Shown: positions 1 to 7,687 of the stretch, in pieces
Numbering within the stretch: the first letter of the stretch is position 1
Layout of the letters: every line of letters starts with the position of its first letter
Source: Streptomyces fagopyri
Lineage (GTDB): Bacteria; Actinomycetota; Actinomycetes; Streptomycetales; Streptomycetaceae
Length of the DNA: 64,000 nt
Reading direction: 5' to 3'
NCBI RefSeq assembly: GCF_009498275.1
Contig: NZ_CP045643.1
Location: 2,418,001-2,482,000, forward strand
The notes under the pieces: generated by a model
Told to the model about the DNA's origin: nothing
The model's input: only the letters and a program-made list of their open reading frames with translations
Database searches by the model: none
Made by a program: the position numbers and the translations under genes

Positions 1-416
1 CGGCGTCCTACGACCGGGTGTTCCGTACGAAGGTCGACGGCGCGCACGAACTGCTGGACGCGATCGGCGAGTTGCCCGACGGTCCGCGGTTCGCCGTGCT
101 GTTCGGCAGCATCGCGGCGACCCTCGGCAACCGGGGTCAGAGCGACTACGCCGCCGCCAACGACGCCCTGGAGTCCCTCGGCGCCCGCTGGGCGGCGTCC
201 CGCACGGGCCGCCGGGGGCTGACCGTCCACTGGGGCCCCTGGGCTCCGACCGGCGACGGCCACCACGGGATGGTCACCCCCGAGCTGATGCGGCACTACG
301 CGGGGCGGGGCGTCCACCTCATCGACCCCGAGGAGGGCGCAGCCTGCCTGCTGCGCGAGCTGGCGTGGGGCCCCGCGGCCGACACCGCCGTCGTCTACAC
401 CGCCTCGGGCTGGTGA
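1..416 (+). CDS. Type I polyketide/fatty acid synthase, C-terminal KR domain (partial)
   Basis: This is the last 138 codons of a larger protein whose start lies before the window; the reading frame is open from base 3. It is the C-terminal half of a ketoreductase domain of the SDR type. The catalytic Ser (in FGSIA), Tyr and Asn (in YAAANDAL) are all visible, followed by the usual WGPW segment. The domain would reduce a beta-keto group on an ACP-bound chain with NADPH. The TGA stop overlaps the GTG of the next synthase gene (GTGA), so the two subunits are probably translated together. A KR at the end of one subunit followed by a KS-led subunit resembles the PfaA/PfaC order of polyunsaturated fatty acid synthases. 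The upstream domains cannot be seen. Confidence 0.85.
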   Translation, partial: ASYDRVFRTKVDGAHELLDAIGELPDGPRFAVLFGSIAATLGNRGQSDYAAANDALESLGARWAASRTGRRGLTVHWGPWAPTGDGHHGMVTPELMRHYAGRGVHLIDPEEGAACLLRELAWGPAADTAVVYTASGW

Positions 417-3400
417 CCGGCGTGCCCGACACGCGCGCCGAGCCCGTCGCCATCGTCGGCATGGCGGTCCTCTTCCCCGGCGCCCCCGACCTCGCCGCGT
501 ACTGGCACAACCTCGTCTCCGGCGTCGACGCGATCACCGACGTACCCCCGGGGCGCTGGGACGCCGACGAGTACTACGCGCCCGGCGCGGAACCCCGCGC
601 GGACCGCGTCTACTGCCGACGCGGCGGCTTCGTGGACGAACTGGCGGAGCTGGACGTCACCGAGTTCGGGATCATGCCGGCCGCGGTCCCCGCCACCGAG
701 CCCGACCAGCTCATCGCGCTGCGGGTGGCCGCGCAGGCGCTCGCCGACGCGGGCGGCGCGGACCGGCTGCCCGCCGACCGGCACCGGGTCGGCGTGGTGC
801 TCGGCCGCGGCGGCTACCTCACCCCCGGTCTGGTCCGGCTCGACCAGCGGGTACGGACCGCCGGCCAGCTGGTACGGACCCTGGGCGAGCTGCTGCCCGA
901 TCTCGACAGCGCCCAACTGGAGTCGGTTCGGGCGGCGTTCACCGACCGGCTCGGTCCGGAGGCACCGGAATCGTCCATCGGGCTGGTGCCCAACCTCGCC
1001 GCGTCCAGGCTGGCAGGCCGGCTCGACCTGCGTGGTCCCGCCTACACCGTGGACGCGGCCTGCGCGTCCTCGCTCATCGCCGTCGACCACGCGGTGCGTG
1101 AACTCGGCAGCGGACGCTGCGACGTGATGCTGGCCGGCGGGGTGCACCACTGCCACGACATCACCTTCTGGAGCGTCTTCAGCCAGCTCGGCGCGCTCTC
1201 GCCCAGCGAGCGCATCCGGCCCTTCCACAAGGACGCGGACGGGGTGCTGATCGGGGAGGGCACCGGGGTGGTCGTCCTCAAGCGGCTCGCCGACGCCGAG
1301 CGGGACGGCGACCGGGTCTACGCGGTGATCACCGGCACCGGCGTCGCCTCCGACGGACGGACCACCAGCCTGATGGCGCCCGACTCGGGCGGTCAGGTGC
1401 GCGCGGTCCGCCAGGCCTGGCAGGCCGCCGGGCTCGACCCGGCGGCACCCGGCTCGATCGGCCTCCTGGAGGCACACGGCACGGCCACCCCGGCCGGCGA
1501 CGGCACCGAACTCGCCACCCTCGCCGAGGTGTTCGGACCGCCGGCGGACGAGTGGCCCGACAGGCGGCCGGCCGGTGAGGGGTCCGGACCGGGAGCAGCC
1601 GGTGAGGGGCCCGGCCCGGCACCGGCCGGTGCCGGGCCACGCCACGCGGGGACCTCCGGCGGCCGGTCCGCCGGCCCCCCGGATGACCGGCGCGGCGGTA
1701 CGTCCGGGGGGCCGCCCGGCGGTACGCCCACCCGTAGCCCCGCCGTCATCGGCTCGGTGAAGTCGATGATCGGGCACACCATGCCCGCCGCGGGCATCGC
1801 CGGACTGATCAAGGCCGCGCTCGCCGTCCACCACGGGGTGCTGCCGCCGACCCTGCACTGCGACGAACCGCATCCGGCCCTGGCCCGCACGCGGTTCGCC
1901 CCCATCGGCACCGCCCGTCCCTGGCACACCGACGACCGGCAGCCGGTGCGCCGGGCCGCCGTCAACGCCTTCGGCTTCGGCGGCATCAACGCGCACGTGG
2001 TGCTCGAACAGGCGGCGGCCCGAGGGACGGTCACGGCGTACGAGGTCCATGAGCCGGAGCGGGTGCTGCGGCTCACCGCGCCGACGCCCGCGGCGATGGC
2101 CGCGCTGCTCGACCGCTCCGACTCCGCGCTGCTCGCCGCGGGTCTCGACGAGCGGGCCACCGCGCCCGCCACCGATCCGGTACGGCTCGCCGTGGTCGCG
2201 CCCACCGCGAAACGGCTGGCGCTGGCCCGCAAGGCGGTCGCCAGGGGCAGGGCGTGGCGGGGCCGCAACGACGTGTGGTTCGTGCCGAGGCCGCTGCTGG
2301 GACCGGGCGGCGGCCGGCTCGCGTTCGTCTTCCCCGGTCTGGAGGCCGAGTTCGCGCCCAACTCCGGTGACATCTCGCGTCACTTCGGACTCCCCTGGTC
2401 CACGGCCGTCACCGACGCGACCGTGGGGCACGTGGGCCGGCAGGGCACCGGGGTCTTCGAGCTCGGGCGGCTCCTGGACGCGGCGCTGCGCCGGCTCGGT
2501 GTGGTCCCGGACGCCCTGGCCGGGCACAGCCTGGGCGAGTGGACCGCGATGGCCGTCGCCGGGATCCACCCGCCCGACGAGGTCGACGCCTTCCTCGCCG
2601 ACTTCGACCCGGACGCGCTGAGCGTGCCCGGGCTGGCGTTCGCCGCGATCGGCGCCCCCGCCGGACAGGTGCTCACGGAGCTGGCCGGCCGTACGGACGT
2701 GGTCCTCTCGCACGACAACGCCCCCAACCAGTCGATGATCTGCGGCCCGGAGCCCGCCGTCGCGGCGCTCGTCGGCGTGTTCCGCTCCCGGGCGGTGGTC
2801 TCGCAGATCCTGCCGTTCCGCTCCGGGTTCCACACCCCGATGCTGGAGCCCTATCTCGACCCGATCAGGAAGGCGTCCGAGGCCTACACCCTGCGCCCGG
2901 CCGCGCTCCCGCTCTGGTCGGCGACGACCGTCACCCCGTACCCGGACGAACCGGGCGCGATCCGCGAGCTGTTCGTCCGGCATCTGCTCGAACCGGTCCG
3001 CTTCCGGCCGCTGGTGGACACGATGTACGCGGCGGGTTTCCGCGCCTTCGTCCAGCTCGGGGCCGGACAGCTCGGCTCCCTCATCGGTGACACCCTGCAC
3101 GGACGCGACCACCTGGTGGTCCCCGCGCACTCCCCGCACCGCTCGGGCCTTCCCCAACTCCACCGAGTGGCGAGCGCGTTGTGGGCGGAAGGGGCGGCGC
3201 CGGACCTCGCTCCGCTGCTCGCCGGGCCGCCGGGGACCGCCGCCGCCGCGGCCCGCCCCGTTCGCCGGGCGGCACGGCCGGTCCGGCTGGACCTCGGCGG
3301 TGCGAACGTCTCCCTGGACGCGGCGACCCGCGACCGGGTGGCCGCCGCGCTGACCCGGCACCGCACCCCGGCCGCGGCGCCCGCGGAACCGGGCGCGCTG

Positions 3401-5281
3401 GACGAACAGGGCCCGTTCGGAGCCGAGTTGGCGGCGCTGCTGCGGGACGCGACGGCCCTCGCCTCGGACGTGGTGACGGCCGCCCGTACGGCGCGCCGCG
3501 GGTCCCCGCCGGCCTCCCCGGACACCGGCGCGCCCGTCCCTCGTACGAACAGTCCGCTCCCGGGACTCCGGCCGCTCGAAGCGACTCTGCGTGTCTCCGT
3601 CGACACCATGCCCTACCTCCTCGACCACTGCTTCTTCAGACAGCCCGCACAGGCCGACCCGGCCGACAGATGGCCGGTGGTCCCGGGCACCACCGTGATC
3701 GCCCATCTCATGGAGCACGCCGAGCGGGCCGCCCCCGGCCGCCGGGCCGTCGCCGTCCACGACGTGCGGCTGCACCAGTGGGTCACGGCCGTCCCGGCGG
3801 TCGACATCCCCGTACGGATCGTGCCCGAGGGCCCGGACCGGGTGGCCGCCTCGTTCGGCCCCTACGCCCAGGCCGTCGTCGAACTGGCGCCGGAGCGGGC
3901 CGAGTCGGCGCCCGGCCGGCCCTGGACCTTTCCGGCCGCCGAGGAGGAGAGGCCCGGACTCACCGCCGCGGAACTCTACTCACGCCGCTGGATGTTCCAC
4001 GGTCCCCTCTTCCAGGGCCTGAGCGAACTGACGGCGGTCGGCGACCGGCACGTACGCGGGGTGCTCGTCACACCGCCCGCGCCCGGCGCCCTGCTGGACA
4101 ACGTCGGACAGCTTCTCGGCTACTGGATCATGTCCCGACTGCCGGTGCGCACCACGGTGTTCCCGGTGGGCATGAAGGAGATCCGCTTCCACGGCCCGCA
4201 TCCCGCCCCCGGTGAGCGGCTGGAGTGCCTGATCCGGATCACGTCCGTCACCGACAGCGCCCTCGAAGCCGATATGCAGCTGGTCCATCGGGGCAGGGTG
4301 TGGGCCGAGTTCAGCGGCTGGCAGGACCGCCGGTTCGACAGCAACCCGTGGATCCGCGCGGTGGACCGGGAGCCCGAGCGGTACACGCTGTCGCGGATGC
4401 GGCCCGGCGGCTGGGCCCTGCTCCACGAGGAGTGGCCCGATCTGGCCACCCGCGAGCTGATCATGCGGAACATCCTGGCGGGCGAGGAGCGCGAGCAGTA
4501 CGCGGCCCACACGCCGCGCGGCCGCCGGCAGTGGCTGCTCGGCAGGATCGCCGTCAAGGACGCGGTGCGCCACCTGCTGTGGGAACGGGGCGCGGGCCCC
4601 CTCTACCCGTCCGAGATAAGGGTGGGCAACGAGCCGACCGGCCGCCCCCGCGTGACCGGCGGCTACGGCAGGAGGCTGCCCGCGCTGCACGTGTCGATCG
4701 CCCACCGGGGGACGACCGCCGTGGCGATGGCCAGGACCGACGGGCCCTGCGGGATCGACATCGAGGAAGTGACCGACCGTCCGCCCGCCACCCTCGCCGT
4801 CGCCCTCACCGCCCGCGAGCGCGAACTGCTCGGGACCCTCGTCCGCGAGGCCGGAACCGACGGCGCGCGCGAACCCGCACACGAACCGGCGCCCACCGCC
4901 GAGCCCGAGCACGAACGCGGTGCTGCCGATCCCGGTGCCGGTCCCGAGGCCGGTGCCGATCCCGACGCCGACGCCGGTGCCGCTGCCGCTGCCGCTGCCG
5001 CTGCCGCTGCCGCTGCCGCTGCCGAGCGTCTCTGGTTCACCCGCTTCTGGGCCGCCAAGGAGGCCGTCGCGAAGGCGCGCGGCACCGGACTGGGCGGCGA
5101 GCCGAAGCAGTTCGAGGTCACCGCGGCGGACGACACCCGCCTGACCGTCCGCGCCGCGGGCGAGGACCACCGCGTACGGCACTGCGCGCTGACCGCCCCC
5201 CAGCCGTCCGCGGGACCCGGCACCGAGTACGTCGTGGCCTGGACGGCCGTCAACGATCAGGAGAGCGAAGATGACCACTGA
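413..5281 (+). CDS. KS-AT-DH-PPTase iterative type I synthase (PUFA/enediyne-like)
   Basis: A 1622-aa megasynthase. The N-terminal ketosynthase has its active Cys at about 217 (DAACASS) and His at about 355 (EAHGTAT) and 455 (IGHT). The acyltransferase has Ser about 706 in GHSLGE. A double hot-dog dehydratase has His about 1072 (LLDHCF) and Asp about 1229 (LLDNVGQ). The C-terminal 4'-phosphopantetheinyl transferase shows GIDIEE near 1448 and WAAKEA near 1547. No ACP or KR is inside, so it must work with the KR-bearing subunit before it and the free ACP after it; the PPTase may load that ACP. The GTG at 413 overlaps the upstream stop and puts the KS at residue 9. Two low-complexity stretches are odd: about 65 extra residues between the two KS histidines, and a poly-Ala run inside the PPTase. 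The domain order is closest to PfaC-type and enediyne synthases; the product is unknown. Confidence 0.9.
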   Translation: MTGVPDTRAEPVAIVGMAVLFPGAPDLAAYWHNLVSGVDAITDVPPGRWDADEYYAPGAEPRADRVYCRRGGFVDELAELDVTEFGIMPAAVPATEPDQLIALRVAAQALADAGGADRLPADRHRVGVVLGRGGYLTPGLVRLDQRVRTAGQLVRTLGELLPDLDSAQLESVRAAFTDRLGPEAPESSIGLVPNLAASRLAGRLDLRGPAYTVDAACASSLIAVDHAVRELGSGRCDVMLAGGVHHCHDITFWSVFSQLGALSPSERIRPFHKDADGVLIGEGTGVVVLKRLADAERDGDRVYAVITGTGVASDGRTTSLMAPDSGGQVRAVRQAWQAAGLDPAAPGSIGLLEAHGTATPAGDGTELATLAEVFGPPADEWPDRRPAGEGSGPGAAGEGPGPAPAGAGPRHAGTSGGRSAGPPDDRRGGTSGGPPGGTPTRSPAVIGSVKSMIGHTMPAAGIAGLIKAALAVHHGVLPPTLHCDEPHPALARTRFAPIGTARPWHTDDRQPVRRAAVNAFGFGGINAHVVLEQAAARGTVTAYEVHEPERVLRLTAPTPAAMAALLDRSDSALLAAGLDERATAPATDPVRLAVVAPTAKRLALARKAVARGRAWRGRNDVWFVPRPLLGPGGGRLAFVFPGLEAEFAPNSGDISRHFGLPWSTAVTDATVGHVGRQGTGVFELGRLLDAALRRLGVVPDALAGHSLGEWTAMAVAGIHPPDEVDAFLADFDPDALSVPGLAFAAIGAPAGQVLTELAGRTDVVLSHDNAPNQSMICGPEPAVAALVGVFRSRAVVSQILPFRSGFHTPMLEPYLDPIRKASEAYTLRPAALPLWSATTVTPYPDEPGAIRELFVRHLLEPVRFRPLVDTMYAAGFRAFVQLGAGQLGSLIGDTLHGRDHLVVPAHSPHRSGLPQLHRVASALWAEGAAPDLAPLLAGPPGTAAAAARPVRRAARPVRLDLGGANVSLDAATRDRVAAALTRHRTPAAAPAEPGALDEQGPFGAELAALLRDATALASDVVTAARTARRGSPPASPDTGAPVPRTNSPLPGLRPLEATLRVSVDTMPYLLDHCFFRQPAQADPADRWPVVPGTTVIAHLMEHAERAAPGRRAVAVHDVRLHQWVTAVPAVDIPVRIVPEGPDRVAASFGPYAQAVVELAPERAESAPGRPWTFPAAEEERPGLTAAELYSRRWMFHGPLFQGLSELTAVGDRHVRGVLVTPPAPGALLDNVGQLLGYWIMSRLPVRTTVFPVGMKEIRFHGPHPAPGERLECLIRITSVTDSALEADMQLVHRGRVWAEFSGWQDRRFDSNPWIRAVDREPERYTLSRMRPGGWALLHEEWPDLATRELIMRNILAGEEREQYAAHTPRGRRQWLLGRIAVKDAVRHLLWERGAGPLYPSEIRVGNEPTGRPRVTGGYGRRLPALHVSIAHRGTTAVAMARTDGPCGIDIEEVTDRPPATLAVALTARERELLGTLVREAGTDGAREPAHEPAPTAEPEHERGAADPGAGPEAGADPDADAGAAAAAAAAAAAAAAAERLWFTRFWAAKEAVAKARGTGLGGEPKQFEVTAADDTRLTVRAAGEDHRVRHCALTAPQPSAGPGTEYVVAWTAVNDQESEDDH
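4979..5020 (+). repeat. (GCCGCT)7 microsatellite inside the PPTase domain
   Basis: Seven perfect copies of the hexamer GCCGCT encode 14 consecutive alanines between the GID and KEA metal/CoA-binding motifs of the fused phosphopantetheinyl transferase. The stretch just before it (about 4922-4978) is a less regular run of Pro, Gly, Ala and Asp codons. Because the unit is six bases, slippage would add or remove Ala-Ala without a frameshift. Confidence 0.95.
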
Positions 5282-5618
5282 ACTCGAAGGCCCCCGCACG
5301 GATCCGCGGTCGGCGAAGGGCCCGGCGCCGGACACGGCGACCGTCCTCGCGGACATCTCGGCCATCCTGCGCGTCGTGCTGGAGGAGTACGGGCTCGACG
5401 ACTTCGAGATCACCCTGGAGACGTCCTTCCACGACGACCTGGAGGTGGAGAGCATCGACCTCGTCACCCTCTCCGCCCAACTGCGGGAGTTCTACGGCGA
5501 GCGCGTCAACTTCGCCGCGTTCATCGCCGACCGCGGTCTGGAGGAGATCATCGAGCTGACCGTCGGTGATCTCGTCGGCCATGTGGTGGACACGCTCGCC
5601 GTCGCGGAGGTGCGCTGA
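5271..5618 (+). CDS. Stand-alone acyl carrier protein
   Basis: A 115-aa protein with a four-helix carrier fold pattern. The phosphopantetheine Ser is in DLEVESIDLV at about residue 64, preceded by a charged, probably flexible N-terminus of about 25 residues. Its ATG overlaps the end of the synthase gene by 11 bases, so translation is coupled. It most likely carries the growing acyl chain for the two synthase subunits, or receives the finished chain, and would be activated by the PPTase fused to the upstream enzyme. PUFA synthases normally carry tandem ACPs within a subunit, so a separate ACP may have a distinct loading or off-loading role. That role is inference. Confidence 0.9.
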   Translation: MTTELEGPRTDPRSAKGPAPDTATVLADISAILRVVLEEYGLDDFEITLETSFHDDLEVESIDLVTLSAQLREFYGERVNFAAFIADRGLEEIIELTVGDLVGHVVDTLAVAEVR

Positions 5619-5620
5619 CC

Positions 5621-6424
5621 GTGGCGACGCTCCGGGTGAACGGCATCGACGTCCACGTCCAGCGGCTGGGGCACGACCCCGACGTCCCGCGTCCGGTCGT
5701 GGTGCTCATCCACGGCCTGCTCATCGACAGCCTCGCCAGCTACTACTTCAGCCTCGCGCCGCGGCTCGCCGACGAGGGCATGGACGTCGTCATGTACGAC
5801 CTGCGCGGGCACGGCAGGACCTCCCGGCCGCCGACCGGTTACCGGATGGAGGATTTCGTCCGCGACCTCGACGAACTGCTCGACGCGCTGGCGGTCGAGG
5901 GCCCGGTGCGGCTGGTCGGCAACTCCTTCGGCGGCGCCGTCGCCTACGCCATGGCCGCCGCGCATCCCGGACGGGTCACCGGCGTCGTCGCGATCGAGGC
6001 AGAACCACCGGCCCGCGCCTGGGCGAAGAACATGTACGAGGGGCTTGTCGGGGAGCAGGGCGGCCAGGTCGTCCGGGAGGTCACCGCGTGGCTGCGGGAG
6101 AACCCGGGCGAGCGTAACGCCCGGCCGTTCCGCGCGGCGGGCAGGGTGCTCGACGAGACCGCGCTCGCCCGGGAGATCCCGCTCAGCGCCCTCCTCGACG
6201 AGGATCTGTCCGCGATCCGCTGCCCGGTCCTCGCCGTCTTCGGCGGCGCGTCCGAACTCAGCGCGCAGACCGGGATGCTGGAGGCCTCGCTCGCCGACTG
6301 CCGTACGGTCGTCCTGCCCGACCGGGGTCACTCGGTGCTGGTGGAGGCCACCGAGGAGACGTACGTCCTCGTCCGTGACTGGCTGCTGCGCCCGGAGGCG
6401 CACGCGCTGCGGGAGGCCCGCTAG
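5621..6424 (+). CDS. Alpha/beta hydrolase, possible chain-release enzyme
   Basis: A 267-aa alpha/beta hydrolase. The oxyanion segment LIHGLL, the nucleophile elbow GNSFGG (Ser about 101) and a C-terminal His in DRGHSV are visible, and an acidic member is expected between them. It starts with GTG two bases after the ACP stop and ends directly before the glycosyltransferase ATG, so it sits in the middle of the operon. In this position it could be a thioesterase or acyltransferase that frees the acyl chain from the ACP. General esterase or editing activity is also possible. No signal peptide is seen, so it should be cytoplasmic. Confidence 0.85.
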   Translation: MATLRVNGIDVHVQRLGHDPDVPRPVVVLIHGLLIDSLASYYFSLAPRLADEGMDVVMYDLRGHGRTSRPPTGYRMEDFVRDLDELLDALAVEGPVRLVGNSFGGAVAYAMAAAHPGRVTGVVAIEAEPPARAWAKNMYEGLVGEQGGQVVREVTAWLRENPGERNARPFRAAGRVLDETALAREIPLSALLDEDLSAIRCPVLAVFGGASELSAQTGMLEASLADCRTVVLPDRGHSVLVEATEETYVLVRDWLLRPEAHALREAR

Positions 6425-7687
6425 ATGGGCCGCTTCCTGTTCGTGGTGCCGCCGCTGGTCGGGCACGTGAACCCGGCTGTCGGCACCGCGGCGGTGCTCG
6501 CGGCCCGCGGCCACGACATCGCCTGGGCGGGCCACCCGGAACTGGTCCGGAGCCTCGCGGGCGCCGGCGCCGTCGTCCACCCGTGCGCGCTCCCCGGCGA
6601 CCTGCCGCCCCGGCCGGCCGGACTGAAGGGACCGGCCGCCTTCCGTTTCCTCTGGGAGAACTTCCTCGTCCCGCTGGCCGACGCCATGGCCCCCGGCGTA
6701 CGTTCGGCGATCGGGGCGTACGACCCGGACGTCGTCGTCTGCGACCAGCAGGCGGTGGCGGGCGCGCTGGTCGCCGAGTCGCTCGGGCGGACCTGGGCGA
6801 CGTCGGCCACCACCTCCGCCGAACTGGTCGACCCGCTGGCCGCCATGCCCAAAGTGGCCGCGTGGCTGGACGAGTTGCTCGCGGAACTGCGCTCCAGGAT
6901 CGGTACCGCGGGCGGGGCGGACCCGCGGTTCTCGCCGTACGGCGTGCTCGCGTACACCACCCGCGCGCTGCTCGGGCCGGTCGAACTCCCGGACCGGGTA
7001 TGGCTGGTGGGCCCCTCCGTCGCCGCCCGGCCGACGGCCGCCGACGACTTTCCCTGGGAGTGGCTGGACGCCTCGGCGCTGCCCACCGTCCTGGTGAGTC
7101 TCGGCACCGCGAACAACGACGCCGGCGCCCGCTTCCTGAACGCGGCCGCACAGGCACTGGGCGCCATGGCCGGCCGAGTGCGGGCCGTCCTCGTCGATCC
7201 CGGCGGACTCGTCGGGGGCCGGCTCCCCGACCACCTCCTCGTCCGCCCGCACGTTCCTCAACTCCAGCTGCTGGAACGACTCGACGCGGTCGTCTGCCAT
7301 GCCGGGCACAACACCGTGTGCGAGGCGCTGTGGCACGGTGTCCCGTTGGTCGTGGCGCCTATCCGGGACGACCAGCCGATCGTGGCCGGCCAGGTCGTGG
7401 ACGCGGGCGCCGGTGTACGGCTGCGGTTCGGGCGCGCCGACGCGGCGAGGATCGGCGCCGCCGTCGAGGCCGTGCTCGATCCGGCGCGGGGCCACCGCGA
7501 GGCGGCCGAGGCCGTCGGGAAGTCCTTCCGGGCGGCGGGCGGCGGCGAATCCGCCGCGGACCGCCTCGAAGCGCTGGCGGCCGGGGCGGCCGCGTCCACC
7601 GGGGTCACCGGGGCCGACCGGGGCACCGGCTCCTCCGGGTGCACCGGCGGCGTCGACGACGCCGGCGGCGAGGTGCGTGTCCCGTGA
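6425..7687 (+). CDS. Family 1 glycosyltransferase (UGT/MGT type)
   Basis: A 420-aa glycosyltransferase of the GT1 superfamily. The N-terminal acceptor domain begins with VVPPLVGHVNP. The C-terminal nucleotide-sugar domain has the signature HAGHNTVCEAL, GVPLVV and DDQPIVAGQV around residues 292-325. Such enzymes move a sugar from a nucleotide donor to small lipophilic acceptors such as polyketides. Its ATG follows the hydrolase stop with no gap, and its stop overlaps the next GTG (GTGA). The last 45 residues are Gly/Ala/Asp-rich and not part of the fold. The context predicts a glycosylated lipid or polyketide; which sugar cannot be told from the sequence, and no sugar biosynthesis genes are in view. 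Confidence 0.88.
   Translation: MGRFLFVVPPLVGHVNPAVGTAAVLAARGHDIAWAGHPELVRSLAGAGAVVHPCALPGDLPPRPAGLKGPAAFRFLWENFLVPLADAMAPGVRSAIGAYDPDVVVCDQQAVAGALVAESLGRTWATSATTSAELVDPLAAMPKVAAWLDELLAELRSRIGTAGGADPRFSPYGVLAYTTRALLGPVELPDRVWLVGPSVAARPTAADDFPWEWLDASALPTVLVSLGTANNDAGARFLNAAAQALGAMAGRVRAVLVDPGGLVGGRLPDHLLVRPHVPQLQLLERLDAVVCHAGHNTVCEALWHGVPLVVAPIRDDQPIVAGQVVDAGAGVRLRFGRADAARIGAAVEAVLDPARGHREAAEAVGKSFRAAGGGESAADRLEALAAGAAASTGVTGADRGTGSSGCTGGVDDAGGEVRVP

Noticed and set aside
395..3775. A 1126-residue open frame on the minus strand opposite the PKS gene
   Set aside because: It is the antisense shadow of a well-supported synthase; its composition is Arg/Gly/Val/Glu-rich with no domain.
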